Assembly (NCBI RefSeq): GCF_002080435.1 | Contig: NZ_CP020538.1 | Span: 434,001-498,000, forward strand | From: Sphingobium herbicidovorans | GTDB lineage: Bacteria > Pseudomonadota > Alphaproteobacteria > Sphingomonadales > Sphingomonadaceae | Direction: 5' to 3' | Length of the DNA: 64,000 nucleotides | Shown here: piece by piece, positions 47,071 to 56,059 of the stretch | Layout: every line of letters begins with the position of its first letter | Position numbering within the stretch: the stretch's first letter is position 1 | Translations under genes and position numbers: made by a program | The notes under the pieces: model-generated | The model's database searches: none | Told to the model about the DNA's origin: nothing | What the model saw: only the letters and a program-made list of their open reading frames with translations

Positions 47071-47196
47071 GGGCCGCCGCTACCACCCGCTCACGCCCGC
47101 TTCAAGTCCGCACTTGCGTGTCCCCTGCGCCTGCGCCAGACAAGCGCCGCCAGAGGCGCGGATCGGGGCCGCGTCGAAGTGACGGAGAGCAAAGTC

Positions 47197-48315
47197 TTGG
47201 CCCGCAAATTCCTGTATGTCGTCGCCGGCCTGATCGTGCTGGTCCTTGCGGCATTGCTGGTCTACCGCATCTGGGGCATGGCATTGATCCGCGCGGTCAT
47301 GGTGCCGCGCGAAGCCTTTGCCCCGCTCGCACCCCTGCCCGCCAACGCCTATGACGATCCAAAGATGTGGATCGCCCGTCCCGACATCACCCGCGACAAT
47401 CCCGCCCTGTGGAAGCCCGCAGGCGTCAAGGATGCGCCGGTCGCGCAAAAGGCCGCCATCTTCTTCATCCACCCCACATCCTACATCACCACGCTGGGCG
47501 ACGCGCACTGGAACATGCGCCTTGATGACAAGGACGCGCTCTCGACCGCGCGCCGCTTCGTTCAGGGGCAGGCCAGCGCCTTCAATGCGGTCGGCGATAT
47601 CTGGGTTCCCCGCTACCGCCAGGCCAATTACGGCGCGTTCCTGACGCAGGAACCCGCTTCGGACCAGGCGCTTGCCGCCGCCTATCGCGACGTCGCCCAG
47701 GCCTTCGCCGCGTTCCTGAAAGCCAATCCCACCGGTCCCCTGATCCTCGCCGGTCACAGCCAGGGATCGCGTCACCTCCTGCAACTGCTGCGTCAACAGG
47801 TGGCCGACAAGCCCGTCGCCGCGCGCGTCGCCGCCGTCTACGCCGTGGGCTGGCCCGTGTCGGTCGAAGCCGACCTGCCCGCGCTCGGCCTCCCCGCATG
47901 CGCCCGCCGCGACCAGTCGCACTGCATCGTCAGCTGGCAAAGCTATGCCGAACCGGCCGACCCGTCGCCGATCATTGAGACGTTTGAGCGGCGCAACGGC
48001 TATACCGGCAAGCCGCGCAAGGGCACGCACATGCTTTGCACCAACCCGATAACCGGGGCCTTCAACGGAGCCGCCCCGGCCAGCGCCAATCGCGGCACCC
48101 TCGACAGCCGCGACGAAGCCAGGCCGCCGCGCCTGCTGACCGGCGTCGTGCCCGCGCGCTGCGACACCAGCGGCATCCTGATGATCGGGGAGCCGGTGGA
48201 CATGGGGCCTTTCACCCTGCCCGGCAACAACTACCACGTGTATGACTATAGCCTCTTCTGGGGCGATGTGCGGGAAGATGCGCGCCAGCGCCTCACGGCA
48301 TTTCTGGCCTCGTGA
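47197..48315 (+). CDS. DUF3089 family alpha/beta-hydrolase-like protein
   Basis: A 372-residue membrane-anchored protein: one N-terminal helix ([19 protein letters not shown]), then a lipase-like domain with [10 protein letters not shown], the nucleophile elbow [11 protein letters not shown] and a C-terminal [12 protein letters not shown]3089 proteins are predicted hydrolases of unknown substrate. I used the TTG at 47197, which has GGAG 9 bp upstream and starts directly before the membrane helix; a GTG at 47179 would add six residues. Its stop overlaps ruvX as GTGA. Confidence 0.8.
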   Translation: MARKFLYVVAGLIVLVLAALLVYRIWGMALIRAVMVPREAFAPLAPLPANAYDDPKMWIARPDITRDNPALWKPAGVKDAPVAQKAAIFFIHPTSYITTLGDAHWNMRLDDKDALSTARRFVQGQASAFNAVGDIWVPRYRQANYGAFLTQEPASDQALAAAYRDVAQAFAAFLKANPTGPLILAGHSQGSRHLLQLLRQQVADKPVAARVAAVYAVGWPVSVEADLPALGLPACARRDQSHCIVSWQSYAEPADPSPIIETFERRNGYTGKPRKGTHMLCTNPITGAFNGAAPASANRGTLDSRDEARPPRLLTGVVPARCDTSGILMIGEPVDMGPFTLPGNNYHVYDYSLFWGDVREDARQRLTAFLAS

Positions 48316-48785
48316 CGACGCTCCTCACCGCCGATCGCGCCGCCTTTCGCGAAGCTCTGCCTCAGGGTGGCCGCCTGCTCGGCATGGACGTCGGCGCCAA
48401 GACGATCGGTCTTGCGCTTTGCGACGCTGGCTGGTCGATCGCCAGCCCGGCGCATACCGTTTCACGCGGCAAGTTCGGCAAGGACAAGATCGCCCTCGCC
48501 GCCTTCATGGAACAGCAGCAGGTGAAAGGCGTCGTCATCGGCCTGCCCCTCAACCTCGACGGCAGCGAAAGTCCGCGCAGCCAGGCCAGCCGCGCCTTCG
48601 CCCGCAATATCGCGGACCTTGGCCGCCCGATCTTCCTCTGGGACGAACGCTGGTCGACCCAGGCCGTCACCCGCACCCTGCTGGAAGCCGACGCCAGCCG
48701 CGCGCGCCGGGGCGAATTGGTGGATAAGCTCGCGGCCAGCTACATCTTGCAAGGCGCCATCGACGGCCTGATGGCCGGATTTTAG
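48312..48785 (+). CDS. ruvX: Putative Holliday junction resolvase (YqgF/RuvX)
   Basis: A 157-residue RNase H-fold nuclease: [17 protein letters not shown] (metal Asp), [28 protein letters not shown] and [15 protein letters not shown]. Members process rRNA 5' ends or resolve junctions. The GTG start overlaps the previous gene by 4 bp. It converges with the MerR-type gene. Confidence 0.92.
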   Translation: MTTLLTADRAAFREALPQGGRLLGMDVGAKTIGLALCDAGWSIASPAHTVSRGKFGKDKIALAAFMEQQQVKGVVIGLPLNLDGSESPRSQASRAFARNIADLGRPIFLWDERWSTQAVTRTLLEADASRARRGELVDKLAASYILQGAIDGLMAGF

Positions 48786-48793
48786 CGCCCGCC

Positions 48794-49186
48794 TTACGCC
48801 TCAAATGCCGAGATAATCGGACACGGTCCATTATCGGACGCATGGCAGGCGCTCGCCAGCCGCCGCAGCGAATCCCGCGCCGCTTCCAACTCCGCAATCC
48901 TTTCGTCCAGCGCCGCCAGCCGTTCCGCCGCCAGTTCCCGCCCTCGCGCCCGGTCCTCGCCAGCGTCCAGCCGCAAAAGCTCACCAATCTGCTCCAGCGT
49001 GAAACCGGCCCCCTGCGCCGACCGGATGAAGCGCAGACGCCGCACATCGTCTTCGTCGTAACGCCGCACGCCGCCACCTGTGCCCGTCCGCTCCGGCGTC
49101 CCCAGCAAATCCCTGCGCTGGTAAAAGCGCACCGTCTCGACGCCGACGCCTCCCGCGCGGGCCAGACCAGAAATCGTCATCGCCAT
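48794..49186 (-). CDS. MerR-type regulator, close to MerR but lacking one Hg ligand
   Basis: A 130-residue regulator. The winged helix ISGLARAGGVGVETVRFYQR and the long dimer helix follow the MerR plan, including LRFIRSAQGAGFTLEQIGELLRL. The C-terminus has ACHASDNGPCPI, matching the C117/C126 region of Tn501-type MerR with one residue less between the cysteines. The third mercury ligand, C82 of MerR, is replaced by Arg79. The ATG at 49186 has GGAG upstream, within the operator. It faces a glutaredoxin-MauE gene rather than merTPA. Confidence 0.85.
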   Translation of the reverse strand: MAMTISGLARAGGVGVETVRFYQRRDLLGTPERTGTGGGVRRYDEDDVRRLRFIRSAQGAGFTLEQIGELLRLDAGEDRARGRELAAERLAALDERIAELEAARDSLRRLASACHASDNGPCPIISAFEA

Positions 49187-49188
49187 AC

Positions 49189-49220
49189 TTGACTCCGTAC
49201 CATGGTACGCACCCCATATA
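49189..49220 (+). promoter_or_regulatory. mer-like operator/promoter for the glutaredoxin-MauE gene
   Basis: TTGACT (49189-49194) overlaps a 14-bp palindrome CGTACCATGGTACG (49196-49209), and the -10 candidates CCATAT/CATATA start at 49214-49215, giving the 19-20-bp spacing typical of MerR promoters. TTGACTCCGTAC is the same as the left half of the Tn501/Tn21 mer operator. Confidence 0.8.
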
Positions 49221-49252
49221 GGTGGCATCGGATCACGAACACAGGCCAAGCC

Positions 49253-50017
49253 ATGACTTCCTCCGCCGCATCAAGCAGCGCCACACGCCCCACAGCGCAA
49301 CTCTATCGCATGGTGATGCCCGGCCATATCTGCCCCTATGGCCTCAAGGCACGCTGGCTGCTCCGCCGGAAAGGTTATGAGGTGGAGGATCACTGGCTCA
49401 CCACGCGCGAACAGACGGACGCATTCAAGGCCGCGCATGACGTCAAGACGACGCCGCAAATCTTCATCGGCGGCGAAAGGATCGGCGGCCATGACGAACT
49501 GCGCCGTCATTTCGGCCTCCACGTCGCCGATCCCGACGCGACCAGCTATACGCCCGTCCTGGCCGTATTTGCGGTCGCGGCGCTGCTCGCGCTGTCGCTG
49601 GGCTGGCTGACCGCGATGCCGCTGGCCAGCATCATGACGGTCGAACATTTCATCGCTATCAGCATGATGCTGCTCGCCATGCTGAAACTGCAGGATGTGG
49701 ATCGCTTCGCCACCATGTTCCTGAACTATGATCTGCTCGCAAGCCGCTTCGTGCCCTACGGCCGGATCTACCCTTTCCTGGAACTGGGCGCGGGCGCGCT
49801 GATGCTGACGGGACTGCTCAACTGGCTATCCATTCCGGTCGCCCTGTTCATCGGCGGGATCGGCGCGGTTTCGGTGTTCAAGGCGGTCTATATCGACAAG
49901 CGGGAACTGAAATGCGCCTGCGTCGGCGGCAGCAGCAACGTGCCCCTGGGCTTCGTGTCTCTGACGGAAAATCTCATGATGGTCGCGATGGCGCTGTGGA
50001 TGCTGGCAGGCGGCTGA
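49253..50017 (+). CDS. Glutaredoxin fused to a MauE/DoxX-like membrane domain
   Basis: A 254-residue fusion. Residues about 15-95 are a glutaredoxin with CPYG and the glutathione-site TTPQIFIGGERIGGHDEL. Residues 100-254 hold about five hydrophobic helices in the MauE pattern, with a CACVGG motif in the last loop. It could pass reducing equivalents across the membrane. The regulator upstream and the mer-like operator suggest induction by a thiol-reactive metal or by oxidant. Start chosen at the ATG at 49253, downstream of the promoter. Confidence 0.83.
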   Translation: MTSSAASSSATRPTAQLYRMVMPGHICPYGLKARWLLRRKGYEVEDHWLTTREQTDAFKAAHDVKTTPQIFIGGERIGGHDELRRHFGLHVADPDATSYTPVLAVFAVAALLALSLGWLTAMPLASIMTVEHFIAISMMLLAMLKLQDVDRFATMFLNYDLLASRFVPYGRIYPFLELGAGALMLTGLLNWLSIPVALFIGGIGAVSVFKAVYIDKRELKCACVGGSSNVPLGFVSLTENLMMVAMALWMLAGG

Positions 50018-50035
50018 TCGTCCGCCAGCGCCGCA

Positions 50036-51553
50036 TCACATGCCGTCGCGCTCGTACACATCGGGCAGGAACTGGACGCCTTGTCCGCTCGGCACCGCAG
50101 TCAGATAGGTCAGATAAACCGGCACCGGCTGGGGCAGCGGCACATGCTGCTCCGGCTCGCTGCTCTCCGCCGCCAACGGCTTCCCAAAGAACCAGCGCCC
50201 CAGCCGCTGCGCATCCTCCAGCCGCACGCAGCCATTGCTGAAATGCCGCGCCGGTTTGGCCAGCAGGTCGCGTGAAGGCGTGTCGTGCAGGTATATGCCA
50301 AGGTCGTTGGGGAACATGAACTTCACCTTCCCCATGGCGTTCGATCCGCCCGGCAACTGCCGCACGCGCAACTGCCGCCGCCCGTCGGCCACCGCCTGCC
50401 AGTCGATCTCGGACTCATTCAGCCGCCTTGCACTCGCGCTCCAGTCCGACAGCGCCTCATAATTCAGCTCGCTGAGCGACGCCCCGTCCAGGATGCGGCG
50501 CGACAGCCTGCGCTCGACCAGATCGGTAGGGACATTCCAGTATGGATTGAGCGTCGCATAGCGAATCATGCCCGCCATCATCGGCGTCTGGCTTTCCTTC
50601 GCGCCAGCCACGACCTTCATCGTGCCGTCCTGCCGCCCGCCGCTATAGTACCAGAGCCGCGCCGACGCCGCATCGACCACGACATGCCGCACCCACGGCC
50701 CCGGCAGCAATCGCGCCCGATCGAGGTTGAGCGCAAGCATCCGGTCATACCATGCAAAGGGCCGGTTGAGCGCCTCGATCGTCTGCGGCCCCGCCACGCC
50801 GTCCGCCTTCAGGCCATGATCAGCCTGAAACGATCGAACTTTTGCAACCAGCGCCTTGTCATAGGAAGATCCTTCCAACAGGCCCAGCCGCCGGCGCAAC
50901 ATGGTCGCGCCCTGCCCCTTCATCCCCGGCCGCAGCTTGACGTCGCCGGAGACGGCGACATCGGGAAGGTCGGCCCAACGCACGCGGAAATTCACCCACG
51001 CGGTGCGCAGTTCCTTGTAGAACGGGCTCATCCAGCCGATTTGCCGGACATAGTCGGTGAAGGAAGAGGCGACAGCCGCCGCCCGCAATATCTCGGCAGG
51101 ATCGTCGTCGCGCGGCTGCACCTCGGGGTCCAGATAGCGCATCTTCACCCGCTTCGTCGGTCGCCGCATATCGCGGACCAGCGCGGCAAAGGATTTGGAC
51201 AGCGCCAGATCAGCGCGCGCCAGCAGTCGAGGATCGCCGCCGCTCGACCTCGCCTCCTCAACCAGATTTTCCAGCTCGCGCAGGTCGTAGTTTTTGGGAT
51301 TAAGGCCATCGATCCGCGATGTGCGGATCAGGTCCAGCAGAATGTCTGCCTGCTTCCCTATATCCCTCTCATCGACCCAAAGCGGCCAATAGCCGCGCGG
51401 CGCATAAAAGTCGCGCAGCCTGCCACCAACGGACGCACGAATTTCCGCGCCGACGCTCGAACGCGCGCCGTCCTGCACGGCTTCCGGCGGCGCTTCCGAC
51501 TGGGCGAAAGCCGATGCGGGCAACCCTGCAGCAAGAAGCCCCGCGACCATCAC
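50036..51553 (-). CDS. YcbB/LdtD-type L,D-transpeptidase
   Basis: A 505-residue periplasmic enzyme. It has a peptidoglycan-binding region (DHGLKADGVAGPQTIEALNR, about 270-290) and a C-terminal YkuD domain with IYLHDTPSRDLL and the catalytic HFSNGCVRLEDA. The given start, GTG-ATG, yields a signal-peptide core with no positive n-region. The frame stays open upstream to a CTG at 51610 and would encode several Arg, but that stretch is also a perfect hairpin, so the real start is unsure. Makes 3-3 crosslinks. Confidence 0.88.
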   Translation of the reverse strand: MMVAGLLAAGLPASAFAQSEAPPEAVQDGARSSVGAEIRASVGGRLRDFYAPRGYWPLWVDERDIGKQADILLDLIRTSRIDGLNPKNYDLRELENLVEEARSSGGDPRLLARADLALSKSFAALVRDMRRPTKRVKMRYLDPEVQPRDDDPAEILRAAAVASSFTDYVRQIGWMSPFYKELRTAWVNFRVRWADLPDVAVSGDVKLRPGMKGQGATMLRRRLGLLEGSSYDKALVAKVRSFQADHGLKADGVAGPQTIEALNRPFAWYDRMLALNLDRARLLPGPWVRHVVVDAASARLWYYSGGRQDGTMKVVAGAKESQTPMMAGMIRYATLNPYWNVPTDLVERRLSRRILDGASLSELNYEALSDWSASARRLNESEIDWQAVADGRRQLRVRQLPGGSNAMGKVKFMFPNDLGIYLHDTPSRDLLAKPARHFSNGCVRLEDAQRLGRWFFGKPLAAESSEPEQHVPLPQPVPVYLTYLTAVPSGQGVQFLPDVYERDGM

Positions 51554-51567
51554 ACTATCAAGGTAAC

Positions 51568-51591
51568 GGGCGCGGCGAACTCGCCGCGCCC
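51568..51591. repeat. Perfect 11-bp hairpin upstream of the L,D-transpeptidase
   Basis: GGGCGCGGCGA and TCGCCGCGCCC are exact reverse complements around AC. It lies between the small lipoprotein stop and the transpeptidase start and may reduce or tune readthrough. No T tract follows on either strand. Confidence 0.6.
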
Positions 51592-51606
51592 CGAAAGCGA
51601 TGCCGA

Positions 51607-51867
51607 TCAGCCGCGTTCTCCGCGCCTGGTCGGCGGCGGCGGAGGCGGTGGCGGCGGACAGGGCGGCCCCATGACCTCATGATACATGCCGTCAGCCGAA
51701 TAATAGCCATCGACGATGCCATCGCCGTTGCGATCCGCCGCGACAGTGCCTGCAATCGCGCCGGGACCGACTGGCGGCGCGGGCGCGACAGGTTCATCCC
51801 TCGTCGTGGAGCATGCGCTCAGGCCGAGCGCGGCTCCGCCGAGGAGACCCAAAAGCCTGATGTTCAT
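51607..51867 (-). CDS. Small lipoprotein with an EF-hand-like loop and a polyproline tail
   Basis: An 86-residue lipoprotein: signal and lipobox LGLSAC with Cys19, a proline-alanine linker, one D-x-N-x-D-G calcium-binding-type loop (DRNGDGIVDG near 46-55), GYYSADGMYHEVMG and a run of nine prolines before the C-terminus. Likely exported and lipid-anchored. Its stop region leads into a strong hairpin and then the L,D-transpeptidase gene on the same strand, so they may be co-transcribed. No function known. Confidence 0.65.
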   Translation of the reverse strand: MNIRLLGLLGGAALGLSACSTTRDEPVAPAPPVGPGAIAGTVAADRNGDGIVDGYYSADGMYHEVMGPPCPPPPPPPPPTRRGERG

Positions 51868-52041
51868 AACCTCTCCCTTGGCGCTACGAGGACCATACGC
51901 CAGTTAGATGTGGGCACTGCGAAACGCAGCGGGGGTGTAACGACCGACCCTGCCTTTCGAAGCCATTACCCAACCGCAATGACGGCGAAACGTGCCTAAC
52001 GCGCGATTAACCGAACAATGCCTCAGGAGTGGCCTGCATCC

Positions 52042-52920
52042 CTAGTCTATCACCCACTCCGCAGAGCCGATCCCCTGCGCGTAAAGCAGTACCGACAGGT
52101 CGCCATGGACAACCTCTGCCCCTGCCGCCTCACGCGTTTTCGGCTTCGCATGATAGGCCACGCCCAGCCCCGCGCCCTGGATCATCGGAATGTCGTTCGC
52201 GCCGTCACCCACCGCCAGCGTCAAGGCGCGGTCGATCCCGCCCTCGATCGCTGCTTCCAGTTCGGCGCGCTTGCGCGACGCGTCCACGATGGGCAGCGTG
52301 ACTGTCCCGGCCAATACCCCATCTGCGATCTCCAGCACGTTGGCGACCGCGCTGTCGAAACCGATCTCTTCGGCGACCGGCCCGGTGAAGCGGGTAAATC
52401 CGCCCGACACCAGCAGCGTCGCCGCGCCCCGCGCTTTCATCGTGCGCACCAGCGCCCGCGCGCCGGGCATGATCTTGACGCGCTCCGTCCGGCACCGGTC
52501 AATCGCCTCGTCCGCCAGCCCTTTCAGCAGCGCAACCCGCTCATGCAGCGCGCCCGCAAAGTCCAGTTCGCCGCGCATCGCCCGCTCGGTGATCTCCGCA
52601 ATCTGCGGCTTGATCCCGGCATAGTCGGCCAGTTCGTCGATGCACTCGACGGTAATCATGGTCGAATCCATGTCCGCGATCAGCAGCTTCTTCTCGCGGC
52701 CCATCGCCAACTGGACGATCACGTCCACCTTGTCCCCGACATCCGCCAGCACCGCGCGCGCCGTTACGGGATCGCTGCCGAAGAAAATGTCCGCGGCCTT
52801 GCCCTCATCCAGCCACTTGCTATCCACCGGCGCACAGCCTGCGGTCGCCAATCGAGCGACGGATTCTGCAATATCCCCCTCACTCAAGGCCGCACTTGCC
52901 ACTAAGGTTGCGACGAACAT
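52042..52920 (-). CDS. serB: Phosphoserine phosphatase
   Basis: A 292-residue HAD phosphatase, last step of serine synthesis. Motif I is [10 protein letters not shown], motif II SGGF, and motif III-IV Lys ASRKRAE with GDGANDIPM. An N-terminal ACT-like part of about 70 residues precedes it. The ATG at 52920 has GGGAG 6 bp upstream; it overlaps the divergent miaA start codon (CATG), so each ribosome site lies inside or next to the other gene. Confidence 0.95.
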   Translation of the reverse strand: MFVATLVASAALSEGDIAESVARLATAGCAPVDSKWLDEGKAADIFFGSDPVTARAVLADVGDKVDVIVQLAMGREKKLLIADMDSTMITVECIDELADYAGIKPQIAEITERAMRGELDFAGALHERVALLKGLADEAIDRCRTERVKIMPGARALVRTMKARGAATLLVSGGFTRFTGPVAEEIGFDSAVANVLEIADGVLAGTVTLPIVDASRKRAELEAAIEGGIDRALTLAVGDGANDIPMIQGAGLGVAYHAKPKTREAAGAEVVHGDLSVLLYAQGIGSAEWVID

Positions 52921-53863
52921 GAAAACTCCCGAAACAGATAAGGGCGAATCCCGCCCGCGCGTGGCGCTTATTGCCGGGCCTACCGCCAGCGGCAAGAGCG
53001 GGCTCGCGGTTAGCCTGGCGCAGGCGGCCAACGGCGTCGTCATCAACGCCGACGCCAGCCAGGTCTATGCCGACCTACAGATATTGTCAGCGCGGCCCGA
53101 CGCGCGGGAAATGGCGGCGGCGCCCCATCGCCTATTCGGCCATATCGACGGCGCGCAAGCCTGCACCGCCGCGCGCTGGGCGGCTGATGCGCGCATAGAG
53201 ATCAATCGCGCGCATGCCGAGGGACAGCTGCCCATATTGGTCGGCGGGACTGGCCTCTATCTGCGCACCCTGCTCGACGGCATCGCCCCGGTGCCGGACA
53301 TAGAAGCAGACGTTCGCGCCGCCGTGCGCGCCATGCCGGTAGCCGACGCCCACGCCGCCCTGTCACGCGAAGATCCGGAAGCCGCTGCCCGCCTCGCTCC
53401 CGCCGACACCACCCGCGTCGCCCGCGCTCTGGAAGTCGTCCGCTCGACCGGCAAGCCGCTCACCTATTGGCAACAGCATAAGAGCGGCGGCATTGCCGAC
53501 AGTATCCGGCTCTCGCCCCTCATCCTGCTCCCCCCGCGCGACTGGCTCATCGCCCGCTGCGACCGCCGGTTCGAACAGATGGTCGATAGCGGCGCGGTGC
53601 AGGAGGTTGAGGGGCTGCTGGCCCGCGCGCTCTCCCCCGAACTGCCCGTCATGCGCGCGATAGGCGTTCCCGAGATCGCAGGCTGGCTGCGCGGCGAAAT
53701 CGACCGCGAAACCATGCTGGATCGGGGCCGGATCGCTACACGGCAATATGCCAAGCGCCAATATACCTGGTTTTCCCGCCAGCCACCGATCAACTGGACA
53801 CGCGAAACACAGCCCATTGATGATAAAATCACCGGAGAAATGATAATAAAATTACGTCAATAG
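52919..53863 (+). CDS. miaA: tRNA dimethylallyltransferase
   Basis: A 314-residue prenyltransferase that adds dimethylallyl to A37 of tRNAs reading U-first codons. It shows the P-loop [23 protein letters not shown], the [11 protein letters not shown] motif and [11 protein letters not shown] near the end. The ATG at 52919 shares two bases with the serB start; a GTG at about 52961 is another possible start with fewer N-terminal residues. ilvB follows 100 bp later. Confidence 0.94.
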   Translation: MKTPETDKGESRPRVALIAGPTASGKSGLAVSLAQAANGVVINADASQVYADLQILSARPDAREMAAAPHRLFGHIDGAQACTAARWAADARIEINRAHAEGQLPILVGGTGLYLRTLLDGIAPVPDIEADVRAAVRAMPVADAHAALSREDPEAAARLAPADTTRVARALEVVRSTGKPLTYWQQHKSGGIADSIRLSPLILLPPRDWLIARCDRRFEQMVDSGAVQEVEGLLARALSPELPVMRAIGVPEIAGWLRGEIDRETMLDRGRIATRQYAKRQYTWFSRQPPINWTRETQPIDDKITGEMIIKLRQ

Positions 53864-53866
53864 TGG

Positions 53867-53894
53867 TTGACTTGCCATTTTATGTCTATTAGAT
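53867..53894 (+). promoter_or_regulatory. Possible ilvB promoter
   Basis: TTGACT at 53867-53872 with TATTAG (53887-53892) or TTAGAT (53889-53894) after a 14- or 16-bp spacer. The region is unusually A+T-rich for this window. No leucine/valine/isoleucine-rich leader was found between here and ilvB. Confidence 0.4.
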
Positions 53895-53963
53895 GCACCC
53901 GCCTTGCCATCGCTCCGCTTCCGGGGCAGAGGGCGCAACTTGCATCCAGTGGAAGGATTTAGC

Positions 53964-55712
53964 GTGTCCGAAAAGAGCGGCGCGGACATTTTGGTTGAAA
54001 GCCTGATCGACCTGGGGGTCGAAGTCGTGTTCGGTTATCCGGGCGGCGCCGTGCTGCCCATCTATGACGCGCTTTTCAATCATCCGAAGATCCGCCACGT
54101 CCTTGTCCGCCACGAACAGGGCGCGACCCATATGGCGGAGGGTTACGCCCGCTCCACCGGCAAGCCCGGCGTCGTCCTCGTCACATCCGGCCCCGGCGCG
54201 ACCAATGCCGTCACCGGCATCACCGACGCGCTGATGGATTCCATCCCCATGGTCGTCATCACGGGGCAGGTTCCCACGCAGCTGATCGGCACCGACGCGT
54301 TCCAGGAAGCGGACACGGTCGGCATCACGCGCCACTGTTCCAAGCATAATTATCTGGTCAAGGATCCGGCAAAACTTGCTGGCGTCGTCCATGAAGCATT
54401 TCATATCGCCACCACCGGCCGCCCCGGCCCGGTCGTCGTCGATATCCCCAAGAACGTCCAGATCGCGACCGCGCCCTACAACCGGCCGCTCGGTTTTGAG
54501 CACGCAAGCTACAAGCCGCAGACGAAGGCGGATGCCTCCGCCATCGCCTCTGCCGTCGAAATGCTCGCAAAAGCGGAACGCCCCATCTTCTACACCGGCG
54601 GCGGCGTCATCAATTCGGGGCCGAAGGCGTCGGCCCTGCTGCGCGAACTGGCGGAACTGACGGGCGCGCCCGTCACCTCGACCCTCATGGGCCTGGGCGC
54701 CTATCCCGCATCCGGGCCGCAATGGCTGGGGATGCTGGGGATGCACGGCACCTATGAAGCTAATTGGGCGATGAACAAGGCGGACCTGATCGTCTGCATC
54801 GGCGCGCGTTTCGATGACCGGGTCACTGGTCGCCTCGACGCCTTCGCGCCCAATTCGAAAAAGGTCCACATCGACATCGATCGCAGCTCGATCAACAAGA
54901 CGGTCGAAGTCGATCTTCCGATCGTCGCCGATGTCGGCAACGCGCTCAATGACATGATCACCGCGTGGAAGACGCACGGCCACAAGGCGGCGGACCTGTC
55001 GGAATGGTGGGCCAGGATCGAAGGATGGCGCGCGCGCAACAGCCTCGCCTATCCCGAAAGCGGTGAAGAGATCATGCCGCAGGAAGCGATTGCCCAGCTC
55101 TACAAGGCCTCGCGTTCGGCCGATGACGTCATCATCACCACCGAAGTCGGCCAGCACCAGATGTGGGCGGCCCAGCATTTCGGTTTCGACGCGCCGAACA
55201 AGTGGCTGACGTCGGGCGGCCTCGGCACCATGGGCTATGGCTTCCCCGCCGCCATCGGCGCGCAGGTCGGCAATCCCGACAGCCTGGTCGTCTGCGTCGC
55301 CGGCGATGCCTCGATCCAGATGAACATCCAGGAAATGGGCACCGCCAGCCAATATCGCCTGCCCGTCAAGATATTCATCCTCAACAATGAATATATGGGC
55401 ATGGTCCGCCAGTGGCAGGAACTGACCTATGAAAGCCGCTATTCGAACAGCTATTCGGACAGCCTGCCCGACTTTGTGAAGCTGGCCGAAGCCTATGGCT
55501 GGACCGGCATTCGCATCGAAGGACCGCAGGAACTGGAAGCGGGCATCCGCCAGATGATCGACACGCCCGGCCCGGTCATCGTGGACTGCCGCGTGGCCAA
55601 GCTGTCCAACTGTTTCCCGATGATCCCGTCGGGCGCGGCGCATACCGACATGCTGCTCGACCCCAGCCAGGTCGCGGGCATCATGTCGGACGAGGCAAAG
55701 GCTCTGGTGTGA
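53964..55712 (+). CDS. ilvB: Acetolactate synthase, large subunit
   Basis: A 582-residue thiamine-diphosphate enzyme, first common step of valine/leucine/isoleucine synthesis. It shows GYPGGAVLPIYDAL, the catalytic Glu in RHEQGATHMAEGYAR, GPGATNAVTG and the ThDP motif GDASIQMNIQEMGTA...ILNNEY. The GTG at 53964 has GGAAGG 7 bp upstream and starts right at the conserved SEKSGADILVESL; the frame is open further upstream without support. The stop overlaps a small gene by GTGA. Confidence 0.97.
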   Translation: MSEKSGADILVESLIDLGVEVVFGYPGGAVLPIYDALFNHPKIRHVLVRHEQGATHMAEGYARSTGKPGVVLVTSGPGATNAVTGITDALMDSIPMVVITGQVPTQLIGTDAFQEADTVGITRHCSKHNYLVKDPAKLAGVVHEAFHIATTGRPGPVVVDIPKNVQIATAPYNRPLGFEHASYKPQTKADASAIASAVEMLAKAERPIFYTGGGVINSGPKASALLRELAELTGAPVTSTLMGLGAYPASGPQWLGMLGMHGTYEANWAMNKADLIVCIGARFDDRVTGRLDAFAPNSKKVHIDIDRSSINKTVEVDLPIVADVGNALNDMITAWKTHGHKAADLSEWWARIEGWRARNSLAYPESGEEIMPQEAIAQLYKASRSADDVIITTEVGQHQMWAAQHFGFDAPNKWLTSGGLGTMGYGFPAAIGAQVGNPDSLVVCVAGDASIQMNIQEMGTASQYRLPVKIFILNNEYMGMVRQWQELTYESRYSNSYSDSLPDFVKLAEAYGWTGIRIEGPQELEAGIRQMIDTPGPVIVDCRVAKLSNCFPMIPSGAAHTDMLLDPSQVAGIMSDEAKALV

Positions 55713-56059
55713 CCCAGCATCTGAAGCTCCGCATCCATGTGAGCGAACCCTTCGACTTCGAACGGATCAGCGGCACGGCCGAGCTGAAAGGCTGGACCGT
55801 CGACCATCACGATCCCGAGAATGAGGATTGGGAAGTCCATCTGGAACAGGGCTTCGATTTCCACGAGCGCCGGATCGGCCGCCTGCTGGCCAGTCCCCGC
55901 TATGTGGGTGAACATATGGGCCGCATGTTCGACGCGATTGCGGGCTTCCCGGTCCGCCTCGCCCATCGCGACGACGGCAGCTGGCACTACGCCTTCACGG
56001 GCATGATTTCGCAGCGCCATGAGCGTGCAGACGAACCGGTTAATGGAACGAGCATCTGA
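55709..56059 (+). CDS. Unknown protein between ilvB and ilvN
   Basis: A 116-residue soluble protein, acidic and His-rich, with no recognised domain. It starts with GTG overlapping the ilvB stop (GTGA) and its TGA overlaps the ilvN ATG, so it is locked into the ilvBN operon. Predicted alpha/beta: HLKLRIHVSEPFDFERI, GWTVDHHDP, RRIGRLLASPRYVGEHMG and WHYAFTGMIS. Position suggests a role with acetolactate synthase or its synthesis, but that is inference only. Confidence 0.75.
   Translation: MTQHLKLRIHVSEPFDFERISGTAELKGWTVDHHDPENEDWEVHLEQGFDFHERRIGRLLASPRYVGEHMGRMFDAIAGFPVRLAHRDDGSWHYAFTGMISQRHERADEPVNGTSI

Noticed and set aside
53890..53963. Possible attenuator leader before ilvB
   Set aside because: The only short frame (starting about 53893) is not rich in Ile, Val or Leu, and no terminator-like stem follows.
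53889..55643. A 584-codon minus-strand frame opposite ilvB
   Set aside because: Antisense of a fully motif-supported ilvB; typical for G+C-rich codon bias.
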